Positions 1-10,504 of a stretch of DNA of 64,000 nucleotides are shown piece after piece. The first letter of the stretch is position 1; each line of letters begins with the position of its first letter. Source of the stretch: Heterostelium album PN500. Lineage: Eukaryota > Evosea > Eumycetozoa > Acytosteliales > Acytosteliaceae. The position numbers were made by a program, and so were the translations under genes. The stretch covers positions 62,001 through 126,000 of the forward strand of contig NW_008805070.1 in the NCBI RefSeq assembly GCF_000004825.1. The letters are read 5' to 3'. The notes under the pieces are model-generated. The model searched no databases and was not told the DNA's origin. It saw nothing but the letters and a program-made list of their open reading frames with translations.

Positions 1-841
1 CTTTAGATAAATCTCCCATCTTGGTTTAAATTATAAAATCCTTTTAGTTAATAGTTTAAATAATTATTTGTGAAGAATATTTATGAATAAATAAATAAAT
101 ATGATTAATTAAATCAAAATTTATTTTATTCACCTCATTCTTTGGAACTTAAATTGTTAATTAAATATTCCCAAAAATAAACAATAATTTATTAACATTT
201 TATATTGCAAAGTATCTAAATTTAGATAAAGAAAGTTATCAATAACCACTCTAACAATCAAAACTTAAACATTTAATTATTTTGATTGTTAGTGTGTTTA
301 ATCTAGTGTATATCCTCTTACCATTCTCAATACTATGCTTCTTTCTTATTTTTTTTAAATTTAAGACTAATATATTATTGGTTTTATAATACATAAATTT
401 TCTTCTGTCTGTTTTAACCTTTTCAAAAGAATTTTTTATTTGAAAATCTAAACAATTAAAGCCAAAAGTTTGAGAAACAAGAGAAAAAAAGAAGAATTTA
501 AAAGATTACAAATAAAGATATATCCAAATCAATAAAGATTTCTAAAAATAGATTTAAATGGTAGATCAAAAAAAACAAAATGAAAAAACTTATTTTTCTA
601 ATTTTTGGGTCGGAGTAAATTTATTTTTACACCCAACCGTTGTAAATCAAATAAATAAGTTTTCAAACTGAATGAAGTGTTTAATTTGATTAAATTTATT
701 TGATTAGATTTATTTTGAATAGTTTAATAAAAACTTTTTAATAACCATATATATTTATTTTAAATATTTATATTTGTTAAATAAATTGATTAAAAAACAA
801 TAAACTTTTTTTAATAACCAAAAAGATTTAATAGTTAAAAG
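1..841. other. A+T-rich 5' flank, no gene seen
   Basis: No coding frame of convincing composition is visible. The end of this stretch, around 658-700, carries a motif that recurs before the second copy of the following gene, so part of it is duplicated promoter or 5' flank. The rest is poly-A and poly-T-rich spacer. Confidence 0.6.
658..700 (+). repeat. 5'-flank repeat, copy 1
   Basis: The motif reads approximately TTTTCAAACTGAATGAAGTG followed by a TTTAATTTGATTAAA-like run. It lies about 150 bases before the ATG of the first plus-strand family gene. It matches 3187-3230 and 3692-3744 with few differences. Confidence 0.65.
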
Positions 842-1695
842 ATGGGAGGAAAATTAACTAAAATTGACTTAAAGAGCAAGTATTATGATATTGAAAAGCA
901 ACTTACCACAGTCACACTGGATATCGACAAACACTTGACTGCTGTTCTCAGATCCACGGATATCAAAGGTTTGAAGCCAGAACACAGAGAAGAGTTTCAA
1001 GAAGTGACCACACAGTATCACCATGACCTTGACAAGAAGACCAACAACATTAAGAAGATTTCAAGAGAAATAGTTCTATACAAAAAGAAGAAAACTGAAA
1101 GTAGAGGAATTATCAACGTCATTTGCAGAAGATAAGAGAGATAATAGAGGATATGGTGAAAGAGGATCAATTCTTGAAAATCAAAGAAAAGTGTGAAAAA
1201 TTGATGACCAGTATAGCATCCGAGGAAAGTTACTCTGAAGGTCTCAAGAAAAACTGGAAGATGATAACTGGAGGTCTAATTGCTGCTCATGTTGGTGCTT
1301 TGTTGGTTGGTTTGGTTGTGTTGCATTTGATACCAATTGTCAATATTGTACTTGGACTTGCAACCTTAATTGCAGTTTGTTTTGCAGCAATAGCAGCAAT
1401 TGCTAGTGCTGCGGTACTATTGTTTTTTGGTACCAAGGCAATGGATTCACTAAAGAAGGACTTCCAGAACCTAAATGATATATTGCATCGTTTGAATAGT
1501 AATTCAAATCAAATTCATTTTGCACTAGGAAAGATTAAGGGATTGGAAGAGATGCCAGATTTAAACGATCTTGAAACATTTATTCCAGATATCGAACAAG
1601 CTTGCATAAATTTTGATCAAGTTGTCAATGAACAGCTTTCTAACCAAATTCTAAATATTAGAATCCCTTTCTTTAATATTAAAGCTCAGAGATAA
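842..1695 (+). pseudogene. Myristoylation-motif membrane protein, plus-strand copy of unit 1, frame broken
   Basis: The sequence opens with MGGKLTK, which fits an N-myristoylation signal (Gly2, Thr6, Lys7). A charged helical region follows, then about 60 hydrophobic residues able to form two membrane segments, then a charged helical tail. Two consecutive open frames (842-1135 and 1123-1695) together cover the length of the intact relative at 1935-2759. They lie in different frames, so the gene is interrupted about one third of the way in. No splice signals explain the change. The gene converges on the minus-strand relative at 1935-2759. The family is not one I recognise, and its role is unknown. 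Either a young pseudogene or a sequencing error would explain the break. Confidence 0.6.
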
Positions 1696-1934
1696 ATTGG
1701 TTCAACTTTTTCCAAATTTTACAGAAAATCATTTTAAATAAAAATAAATAATTAAATAACAAAATATTTTCGTAATTTAAAAGTAATTTTGAAAAGCATC
1801 AAATCTCTCAATTGAATTAAAAAATAAAAATAAAAATTTAACAATTGATAAAATAACTAATTATAAATAAATTTAATTAGATATATATTTAGTTTTTCTT
1901 TATTGTTTTTTGTTAATGATATTTGTGAGGAATT

Positions 1935-2759
1935 TTATCTCCAAAAAATAGATCTGACGGATCCAAAAAATGAGCTATACTGATTTTGGACAACTTGATT
2001 GAATTTCTTGCAAGCTTTTTCAATATCTATTATGAAGACTTCTAGACTATCATTCTCTTTCATCTTTTCCATTCCTTCAATCTGTCCGAGTATAACATGA
2101 TTTTGCTGTCCATTTATATCCATTTTTGCTAAAATTTCACTTAGTATCACAAAATCCTTTTTTAGAGTTTCTGTAGCCCTGTTTCCATTAATTATTAAAA
2201 TAATAGAAGAGATAATACCCAATACACCTAATATACATGCTGCAATAAAAGCACCAATTCCAAGTACAAAATGTACTATTGGAATACAATGCAAAACAAC
2301 CAATATTACCAAGATTGCAGCACCAAAAGCAAATCCAATTCCTCCAGTAATCATCTTCCAATTTCTCTTTAAACTGTCAGAGTAACTTTCCTCACATGTT
2401 ATGCTGAGCATAAGTTTCTCACATCTTTGTTTGATCTCTTTAAACTTATCTTCTCTAACCAGTTGTTCAATATAGGATCTAATGTTATTGATATGGTCTT
2501 GATATGAAGTATTTCCTTGATTTTTCTTTAATTTGTATAATGTAATTTCTCTTGAAATGGCAGTGGTTATTTTTACTTTTTGGTCAATGTTGTTGTGGTA
2601 CTCATTAGTAAGTGCAAGGAACTCATTTCGGTGATCTGGCTTTAGACTTTTGATTTCGGTTGAACGCAGAACCGCCGTCAAATGTTGGTCTATACTAAGA
2701 CTGATTGCAGTTAACTTGCTTTCACAGTCGTTGGCTGGTTTTGATTGTTTTCCTCCCAT
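1935..2759 (-). CDS. Myristoylation-motif membrane protein, intact member (274 aa)
   Basis: This is a single uninterrupted exon and the only one of the four local family members that looks whole. It begins MGGKQSK, a good N-myristoylation pattern (Gly2, Ser6, Lys7). Residues 1-135 are mostly charged helix. Residues about 138-205 are strongly hydrophobic, rich in Ile, Leu, Val, Gly and Ala, enough for two membrane passes with a short turn after HCIPIVH. The remaining 70 residues are again charged and helical. Lipidation plus a hydrophobic hairpin suggests a protein held tightly to a membrane, with both ends probably in the cytosol. That is inference; no catalytic motif is visible. It is convergent with the broken plus-strand copy upstream. 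Confidence 0.8.
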   Translation of the reverse strand: MGGKQSKPANDCESKLTAISLSIDQHLTAVLRSTEIKSLKPDHRNEFLALTNEYHNNIDQKVKITTAISREITLYKLKKNQGNTSYQDHINNIRSYIEQLVREDKFKEIKQRCEKLMLSITCEESYSDSLKRNWKMITGGIGFAFGAAILVILVVLHCIPIVHFVLGIGAFIAACILGVLGIISSIILIINGNRATETLKKDFVILSEILAKMDINGQQNHVILGQIEGMEKMKENDSLEVFIIDIEKACKKFNQVVQNQYSSFFGSVRSIFWR

Positions 2760-3186
2760 CTAGTTCTTTTCAAGAGTTATTATTTAGAAATAAAAATTTA
2801 TTTATTTTGAATATTTTTATAGGTAGAATATTTATTTTGAGGAACAAAAAAAAAGATGATGGTTTAAATTATTGAATAGAATAAAATGTTGTGAAATATA
2901 TTTTTCAATTTATTATTGATAAATGTAAAATTAGGGGGAAGTGATACTAGGGGATTTTTTTTTATTTTGTCCAAAATGATAATCCTAAATAACATCACCA
3001 TTCATCGTATTGATTATAATGGGGATTTAGTTGATACAGGTGGGTTATTTCATTTAAGAGGTTAGGTTTTTTTTTGCACAGCTTTTTTTGTATTCTCGCA
3101 TCTTTCAACACTGATTATTCTATTTTTGGGTCAGAGAAATTTCTTTTTTCAATGTTGGGTTTAATTGGATTAAATTAAATATTTAA

Positions 3187-3230
3187 GTTTTCAAAATAGA
3201 ATGAAGTGTTTAATTTGATTATATTTATTT
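3187..3230 (+). repeat. 5'-flank repeat, orphan copy 2
   Basis: The core AAGTTTTCAAAATAGAATGA plus AGTGTTTAATTTGATT matches the copy near 3692 almost base for base, but no family gene starts within 600 bases after it. It is preceded by a TTTTTGGGTCAGAG segment resembling TTTTTGGGTCGGAG near 602, so the repeat extends further upstream. Confidence 0.65.
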
Positions 3231-3691
3231 TAATAAAATGGCGACAGATTCCTCAAAAAAAAAAATTTTCTTTTACTTTTTGAATTCATTGCAAAATATA
3301 TTTTTTAATCAATTCAAGGATGAACAATACACTATCTAGTGTTTTATTTAATAGTGTTCAAATCTATTGTCAGAACTGAAAAGATATTTAAAATAAATTC
3401 GATATAAAATTATCTTAAAGAAAAGTTCATTAGATGTGAAGATTCCAAAATAGAAATTCCTTCTAAAACATTAAGGATCCAAGAAAAAAGAGATTTTTAA
3501 ATATATATGCTTTTTTTTTTGTTTGTGAGAGTGTGATTATTGATAATTTTGATTTGTTTGCACATGTGATTTTTCATTTTACATGTTGGGTTTTTTTTGG
3601 CACATAAAAACACAAAAGCTGTGCAAATTTTTTGGGGCACTGATTTTTCTATTTTCAATTTTGTTGGGTTAAATTTGATCAAATTAAATAA

Positions 3692-3744
3692 TTAAGTTTT
3701 CAAAATAGAATGAAGTGTTTAATTTGAATAAATTTATTTTGATT
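3692..3744 (+). repeat. 5'-flank repeat, copy 3
   Basis: This copy is nearly identical to 3187-3230 and lies about 130 bases before the second plus-strand family gene at 3866. It supports duplication of gene and flank together. Confidence 0.65.
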
Positions 3745-3865
3745 AAATGAATAGCTAAAAAAAAAATTCATCAACATTTTATATTTATTAAACAAATAAA
3801 AATTGATTAAAATTAAAAAGCTATTATCAACATAATATTGTTTTATTTTATTTAATAGTCAAAAG

Positions 3866-4720
3866 ATGGGAGGAAAATTAACTAAAATTGACTTAAAAAA
3901 CGAGTATTATGATATTGAAAAGCAACTTACCACAGTCGCACTGGATATAGACAAACACTTGACTGCTGTTCTCAGATCCACGGATATCAAAGGTTTGAAG
4001 CCAGAACACAGAGAAGAGTTTCAAGAAGTGACCACACAGTATCACCATGACCTTGACAAGAAGACCAACAACATTAAGAAGATTTCAAGAGAAATAGTTC
4101 TATACAAAAAGAAGAAAAGTGAAGGTATAGATTATCAACGTCATTTGCAGAAGATAAGAGAGATAATAGAGGATATGGTGAAAAGAGGATCAATTTTTGA
4201 AAATGAAAGAAAAGTGTGAAAAATTGACAACCCAAAATAGCATCAGAGGAAAGTTACTCTGAAGGTCTCAAGAAAAACTGGAAGATGATAACTGGAGGTC
4301 TAATTGCTGCTCATGTTGGTGCTTTGTTGGTTGGTTTGGTTGTGTTGCATTTGATACCAATTGTCAATATTGTACTTGGACTTGCAACTCTTAATTGCAG
4401 TTTGTTTGGCCGCAATAGCAGCAATTGCTAGTGCTGCGGTACTATTGTTTTTTGGTACCAAGGCAATGGATTCACTAAAGAAGGACTTCCAGAACCTAAA
4501 TGATATATTGCATCGTTTGAATAGTAATTCAAATCAAATTCATTTTGCACTAGGAAAGATTAAGGGATTGGAAGAGATGCCAGATTTAAACGATCTTGAA
4601 ACATTTATTCCAGATATCGAACAAGCTTGCATAAATTTTGATCAAGTTGTCAATGAACAGCTTTCAAACCAAAGTCTTAATATTACAATCCCTTTCATTA
4701 ATATTCAAGCTCAGAGATAA
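3866..4720 (+). pseudogene. Myristoylation-motif membrane protein, plus-strand copy of unit 2, broken
   Basis: This is nearly identical in DNA to 842-1695 along its whole length, including the MGGKLTK start, the hydrophobic middle and the tail ending in KAQR/QAQR-like residues. The reading frame is lost at least twice (the frames at 3866-4219 and 4361-4720 do not connect), so no full protein can be made from it as written. The close DNA match to the first copy, including the 5' flank, points to a recent segmental duplication. Different breaks in the two copies mean that they decayed independently after duplication. Confidence 0.75.
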
Positions 4721-4917
4721 ATCAACTTTTTTCCGAACCCTACAAACTAAATTTAATATAAATGTTTTAAAAATTTTTTTTTTAAATATTCTAATTGATA
4801 GATTTGAAGACAGTGCAATAAAAAATAATACTAAAGAAGATATATATTTTATTAAATTAAATTCATTTTATTGGATTTTTATATTAAAAAATTAGAGGAG
4901 CTAACTAATAAAATACT

Positions 4918-5439
4918 TTATTTCCCTAATATACATGTTGCAATAAAAGCACCAATTCCAAGGACAAAGTTAAAAAATGGGATACAGTGCAAGACCACCA
5001 AAATAACCAAGATTGCAGCACCAAACGCTACTCCAATTCCACCGGTGATCATCTTCCAGTTTCTCTTTAAACATTCAGAGTAACTTTCATCACAAGTGAT
5101 GCCTAACATTAAAGCCTCACATCGTTGTTTGATCACCTTATACTTATCTTCTTTGCACAATTGTTCAATGTAATCTCTGATGTTATTGATATGGACTTGA
5201 TAAGCTGAATCTCCTTGGCTTTTCTTAAGTTTGTATAAGGTGATTTCTATTGAAATGGAAGTGGTTATTTTTACTTTTTGGTCTATGTTTTTGTGATACT
5301 CATTTCTGTGCACTTCCTTCAAACTTTTGATTTCAGTTGATCTGAGAACTGCTGTCAAATGTTGATCGATACTAAGACTGATTGCAGTCAACTTGCTTTC
5401 ATAGTCTATGGATTCTGGTTTTGTTTGCTTTGATCCCAT
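4918..5439 (-). pseudogene. Myristoylation-motif membrane protein, minus-strand copy of unit 2, truncated
   Basis: This is a relative of the intact gene at 1935-2759, starting MGSKQTK and following it through the charged N-terminal helix and the first hydrophobic segment. It stops after about 173 residues, inside the hydrophobic region, so the second membrane segment and the C-terminal helix are missing. It also lacks a short internal stretch compared with the intact copy. It converges on the broken plus-strand gene just as in unit 1, so the gene order of the pair is preserved. It could still be expressed as a short lipidated protein, but I read it as a decaying copy. Confidence 0.65.
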
Positions 5440-6122
5440 CTTGTTTTTTTTCTAAGAGATACTAATAAAAGAGGTATATTTATCTGTAAATATCTATATA
5501 TATATATAAATATAGATTATAAATAAAAAGGTGATTCAAGTTATTCAAAATAGTTGAAGTTTCTCTATGAGAGATCAAATTAATCTATACTTTGTATTTT
5601 TTGAATAATAATTTTTGAAAGGAATAAAAAGGATTTCCAAAATCAAAACATTGATTCATATGGGGATTTTAAATCATTTTTTTTTTTTGTTTCAGAAGAT
5701 TTGAATATATATTATATAAATACGATATTGAATTATCAAATTGAAAAGTGAATTAGATGTAATTGGTGATCTATCTTGTTTCCTGATCAGTTAATTCTAT
5801 ATAAATAGATATTTAATTATATATTTAAAATGAAGATAAAAATATAGCTAAACTCACTAGTTTACAAAGACTTTAGGAAGTTCTATTTAAAATCACTGTT
5901 GACAGCTTCCACAATGCTGTAACAGTATCCATATTCACCATTTGTTTAACAATGTTATTTTCAATACCAAGCGAGGTATTGAACATTCAATTGTAAACCA
6001 AAACATTCCAAAGTTTAAATTCCTTTATCAAAACATACTTTAAAGTGATAATAAATAGTTGTTGATTAAAAATAAAGGATTTGATTAAATTTACAACATT
6101 TCGAAATTAAAAACATTTATTG
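5440..6122. other. Spacer, nothing recognised
   Basis: A+T-rich DNA with a TA run near 5500. The segment 5870-6020 is less A+T-rich than its surroundings but carries no open frame or RNA signature I can name. It may be the 3' flank of the ankyrin gene. Confidence 0.4.
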
Positions 6123-7124
6123 TTACTTGCAATCTTCACTCTTACAGTAGTTTTCTTTTAACCACAGCTGTATTTCTTTATGCCCATAGGCAGCGGCTGT
6201 TTCAAATGCTTTTGAGGTGGTACCAATCTCAACATTCTCTACAATCCATTTCACCATTTCAATGTTTCCATTTTTCGCGGCTAGATGAGCAGGATCCCGC
6301 TCACCTGATTTCACACCGTACGTAAAAAGTATCTTCATAATCTCCAACTGATCGTATTTCGCCGTTACATCCAAAAGATTGTGTGATTCATTTTTCAGTG
6401 GGTGATGCTGTGATTTCAGTAGATACTCTATTACGTGTTTATGTCCATCTTTGATCGCGTGAACAAACATTGTACTCGATGGAAACCGGTGGAATTGCTG
6501 TTCAAGTAGATACTCTATCATATCGATTCTTCCCATTTTCGCTGCTTTATTAAATACTCTTGGTGAGCAATCGCGATTGTCGGGATCGTTGACTATCACT
6601 TTTTCAACGAGGAACCGTAGCAATTGGAAATCATGTGACAACGGTGCGTTTGACATGGCAAATCCATAGTCGAATTGAAACGAATGATATCGGCTCAATA
6701 GATATTCAATGAGATCTAATCTACCGTATTTGGCGGCACGATGTAGAATTCCTTGAATATTACAGCTCTTGTAGTACCGGAATACACCTTCTCTCGTTAC
6801 ACTTTCACTGAAGACATCCAACAGATAAGCAAACATCTCTAGATTCCCGGTGATCTCTCTATCTTTATCTCTATATTTAATTACGTTCATGAATAAATCA
6901 CTTACAGATTCATCATTGAAATCTGTAGCGTTTCCTCTTGACAGCACTAACTTCAACTCTGCTAGATAGTTATTTCCAACCAACGCCTTTGGATATTTAC
7001 ACAATACACTCCAAGAGTAATGACATCTACAACAACTTTTCTCACATATCTTGTGTATTAGATTGAATATATATTTACATATTAACGAATTTTTGAATAC
7101 CAATGAATATAATGACTTCTTCAT
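6123..7124 (-). CDS. Ankyrin-repeat protein (333 aa)
   Basis: Single exon. The N-terminus (VFKNSLICKYIFNLIHKI, then ALVGNNYLAELK) matches the start of three other ankyrin proteins in this window (23524, 48008 and 59166), so this is a local dictyostelid family. From about residue 95 on there are divergent ankyrin units of the form AAKYGRLDLIEYLL, AAKMGRIDMIEYLL, AIKDGHKHVIEYLL and AAKNGNIEMVKWIV. Such repeats make a helical protein-binding surface. No catalytic domain is attached. The N-terminal block may act as a short F-box-like or other adaptor motif, but I cannot show that. The protein is likely cytoplasmic, as no signal peptide or membrane span is visible. Confidence 0.85.
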   Translation of the reverse strand: MKKSLYSLVFKNSLICKYIFNLIHKICEKSCCRCHYSWSVLCKYPKALVGNNYLAELKLVLSRGNATDFNDESVSDLFMNVIKYRDKDREITGNLEMFAYLLDVFSESVTREGVFRYYKSCNIQGILHRAAKYGRLDLIEYLLSRYHSFQFDYGFAMSNAPLSHDFQLLRFLVEKVIVNDPDNRDCSPRVFNKAAKMGRIDMIEYLLEQQFHRFPSSTMFVHAIKDGHKHVIEYLLKSQHHPLKNESHNLLDVTAKYDQLEIMKILFTYGVKSGERDPAHLAAKNGNIEMVKWIVENVEIGTTSKAFETAAAYGHKEIQLWLKENYCKSEDCK

Positions 7125-7544
7125 TCCATTGATATTTATTTATTTTATAATTATAAAGCTAAAATATTACAATAATGATTAAGATTTGTTTTTATAAACA
7201 ACAACAAACCGATCTGATTGCAATCAAAAGGCAGAATTTTTTTTGTTTTTTTATTTTTTAAACAATCACTTTCAGACATTCAGATTTGATGGTTAACCAG
7301 ATAATAATAAATGATAATTATTTAAACTAAACACTGGAGATTAAAATTGATACTTTTGATCCAATAAATAAATAAAATCCTCGATTATTATTATTATTAA
7401 TGATATCTTATCTGTTGTCATTTTTTTTTAGATTTATATTTGGATAACAAGATTTAGCTACAAGCTTATTTTATTAATTACACCTATTGTTTTTTTTTTT
7501 GTTGTTGTTATTGATTATTATTGGTTGATTTGTTGTTTTTTTTT
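7125..7544. other. Spacer, nothing recognised
   Basis: Poly-T-rich intergenic DNA between the 5' end of the ankyrin gene and the 3' end of the OSTC gene. No coding or RNA signal seen. Confidence 0.5.
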
Positions 7545-7976
7545 CTAGAAATAACCATAACCTGGGATCTTCATACGAAGGAAAACGATTGCGATATTGT
7601 AGGTGGCTACGACTAAAACAAGACCCAAGATGAAAAGGTAGTTGTTGTTCTTCTTCTTGTTCATATCCAAAATGATGAATCCAAGTGCACCGAGTGCGAA
7701 AATGGTACCTGCAGAGAGACCTTCGATGATATATTGACCGTTGATACGGTACATCTGGAATACCTGTGGTTTGCTGTTACCCTTTTCATCTTGAACGTAT
7801 CCGATTGAGGGTGGCTCAACAATTAAATCGTAGATGATACCAGAGCTCACCAAGAAATATGTGAAAAAGATGAATGTGAAGACAACCATTGGCGATGGTG
7901 CCTCTACATTTGGTGTCTTCAATCTCATCTTTGGTACTCTGATGAAGTGAAATGGTAATTCTAACAATCCTGACAT
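7545..7976 (-). CDS. ostc: Oligosaccharyltransferase complex subunit OSTC/DC2
   Basis: A 143-residue membrane protein of the usual length for the OSTC/DC2 family. Clear family signatures are GIIYDLIVEPPSIG, the YRINGQYIIEGL segment, LGFIILD and the C-terminal RMKIPGYG. Three hydrophobic segments lie at about residues 32-54, 84-105 and 112-133. OSTC is an accessory subunit of the oligosaccharyltransferase in the endoplasmic reticulum membrane. It links the STT3A-type catalytic complex to the translocon so that nascent chains are N-glycosylated as they enter. The many Asn-X-Ser/Thr sites in secreted proteins of this window are its kind of substrate. Single exon; a housekeeping gene flanked by accessory families. 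Confidence 0.95.
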   Translation of the reverse strand: MSGLLELPFHFIRVPKMRLKTPNVEAPSPMVVFTFIFFTYFLVSSGIIYDLIVEPPSIGYVQDEKGNSKPQVFQMYRINGQYIIEGLSAGTIFALGALGFIILDMNKKKNNNYLFILGLVLVVATYNIAIVFLRMKIPGYGYF

Positions 7977-8377
7977 TTTCTTCTTACTATTTTTTATTCT
8001 AATTTAAACTTTATCTATAATATTTAAATAAAAAAAACAACAGTAATTTATATTATATGAAAGGAAAAAAATAAAAGCTTTCAATGATCACACCTTCCTC
8101 CTTTTTCTTTTATTTAATTTTTTTTTTTTTTTTTTTTTTGGCACACACAATGAAGTCAATCATGCAAAAAAAAAAAAATTTATTTTGACTTTTTTTTTAG
8201 AAAATAAATGATCACAATAATGAGGGCTTTTTGCACCCCTTTGATTTTTGTTGTGAAGTTCAACAACAATTAGTAATAAAATTTTGTATGTAATACTACA
8301 AATTAATATATATAGATATTTGATTTGATTTGATATTTGATTTGATTTGTAGATCTACAAATCAAGTTGATGACAGT
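7977..8377. other. Spacer with duplicated 3'-flank segment
   Basis: Long poly-T runs, then (about 8241-8340) a segment with TTGTGAAGTTCAACAA and TAATACTACAAATTAATATA that recurs at about 11163-11238 after the next tandem gene. This is the shared 3' flank of two tandem paralogues. Confidence 0.55.
8241..8340 (+). repeat. Duplicated 3' flank, copy 1
   Basis: It shares TGTGAAGTTCAACAA, AATTAG, ATACTACAAATTAATATATA and a terminal TTTGATTTG run in the same order with 11163-11238. Both copies lie just downstream of a member of the tandem family. Confidence 0.65.
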
Positions 8378-10504
8378 CTAAATGAGTGTTAGTTTTGTGA
8401 AACCACCGATATTCCAAGAATTGCTTTCGTCACATACACCAATCCAGACGATATCTCTATATCTTTCCACATAGCGGTTGAATAACTCAACATGGGATTG
8501 GTTATTGCTATCCAACTTCAAGAATATCTTTCTCTTAAAGTGTGTTGGCGATTTAGAATTGGCAATGGAATCGATATGTTCACTTTCACCAACGCCCAGG
8601 TATTGGAACTCCTTGTGAGTGGGCATCGTCAGGAGTTCAACGAGAAGATCCATGAACGTTTCCCAATTGCCTGCAAGCACACTATGAGAAGGTGCGTTGC
8701 TTACTTTGCTTCTGATCATGGTGTAGATGGGCCAGGAACTCCAATCGGCGAAGAGATGTTGGAGTGTAGCCACTTGGTTTTCCACTTTCTCCATGGAGGG
8801 CTCTGCCAGTACCTCCATGATTTGCTTGATGGCATCTGACCTTTGTTGACCCGACTGTGCCTCAACCCATAACTTGGCAATACCACGAGGATCGTTTTGA
8901 ATGATAGACGATTGGTTTTGACTGGCAAGCAAGTGTATTGCTGTGAAGTTTATAGAGTCAGTGGCTGACCATATCGTATTGTTGAGGAGATGTGCTCCAA
9001 TTTCAGTAGCGGAAGCAAGTTTCTCTTTCTTCATTGGTTTGTTCATGGCAATGACTCCATCATCTTGACCAGGCCGTGCCATGCTAGCAATTAGATCCTT
9101 CCTCAATTTAGATTGAGTGGCTAAATTGATTTCCTTCTTTGAAAAGTTGCGTGCTACACGGGAACATATCTCAATGAACTCTGGGCAGGATGCTACGATT
9201 TCAGGGGTCAAGTCCAACGAGGGTTGATCTAAACATTTAATGAGGAGCCACGTAAGACGGACTTGGTTTTCTGGCTCCTCTTGATTTTCTTGGTTTTTGG
9301 CTTGGACCGTATCTGCCACTCCAATCTTGGTCGAATATGGATTATAATCTTTATATATGTCTTTTACTTTCTGAATCTTTTTGACCAATGTATCCTTGGT
9401 GACTGTTTGTTGTCTGGTTGGTACAACGTTGACAGATGAGTTGGTAGAGGATGGCGAGATATTCTCTAATATTGTCCTATGCACAGGGTGATCGATGAAC
9501 TTGGCAATATGCTTGAGACGGGCGGAACCCTTCTTTCTTGACAATCTGGATAATTGAATGAGTGTTCTTAGGAATGGTTTGGTCGAGGAAAGGAAATGAG
9601 AGATGTCATTCGCCTTTTTGATATCGGCGACGAAATCCAGTATCTTGGAGGGAGGGTTGTGTTGTACAACAAGATGCTCCATCAATGAATGAACATGGCC
9701 TGCACTTAGGTTAATATCTGTAAAAAAACTCTTGAATGGAATAGAACTATCGGTATTGAGCAATTTGTAAAAAAACTCTCTGGCAGTGTAGTAAGCATCA
9801 TCAAAGTTGAGGAATCGGTCATTTTCAACCAACTTTGATATGACTTCTCTGAAAAATTGACACGAGGTGTAGAGTATATCAAATTTTTCTGAAAACTATT
9901 TTAAATTAATGAAAAAAAAAAAAAATTAATTAATATAATTAAATCACAAATGAAATAAAATATATATAGATTACATATATTTTAAAACAACTATTTTTTT
10001 TTTTTTTTTTTAACTCACGTTATTATTAAAGTCACTGTCGATACCGATTTGACTACTCTCTGCAGTGGAATTTGTTGAGTGGATGTCACCAATCCATTCT
10101 TCAATTTCACTGATCTGGTGGCACCCCTGCGCATCGGGTGGTTGAACGGATCCGTTCTCTGCTCCAGTGTCTATAGCAACAACGGGTAAGGGTATAGGTA
10201 TGCACCTAAATCCACCGGCACGCTTTGTTGCATTGGGTTCACGAAGAGTTACGACCACTGTTCTGTCGGGATGACTCGATAGTTGGTTTGAATCGATCCT
10301 CCTCAATTCAGCTACGAAATTGATTGGAATTATCACCTTGTGATAAATATTGAAAATTCCTGGTGGGATTACGTCATCTTTACAATTCAAGTCTAAAGAC
10401 AAATGAACTACTTTGTCTCGTAACCCCGCACACCTTTCAATATAAGCATTATATTGACTTTGTCTGCAAATGAGAACTGCTTTGGATCTAATGTAACCTG
10501 ACAT
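8378..10504 (-). CDS. Tandem unknown family, member 1 (about 667 aa, two exons)
   Basis: Exon 1 is 10504-10019 and ends at a GTGAGT donor. Exon 2 is 9895-8378 after a TAAAATAG acceptor, phase 0. The join gives FSEKFDILYTSCQFFREVIS, matching the same place in the next three genes. Exon 1 encodes a small domain with alternating hydrophobic strands (KAVLICR, KVVHLSL, HKVIIPI, RTVVVTL). The long second exon is mostly helical and ends with a strand-helix-strand piece (RKIFLKL, then IVWIGVC, then GGFTKLTLI). This is the most diverged of the four copies and lacks the Ser-rich stretch of the others. I recognise no known domain. There is no signal peptide or membrane span, so it is probably cytosolic. 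Confidence 0.8.

Larger units (their letters stand above)
2760..3865. other. Spacer between the two duplicated units
   Basis: No believable gene is present. The stretch carries two copies of a roughly 45-base 5'-flank motif (about 3187-3230 and 3692-3744) that also precedes the first unit. The open frame at 3497-3682 on the minus strand is low-complexity and unsupported. Confidence 0.5.
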
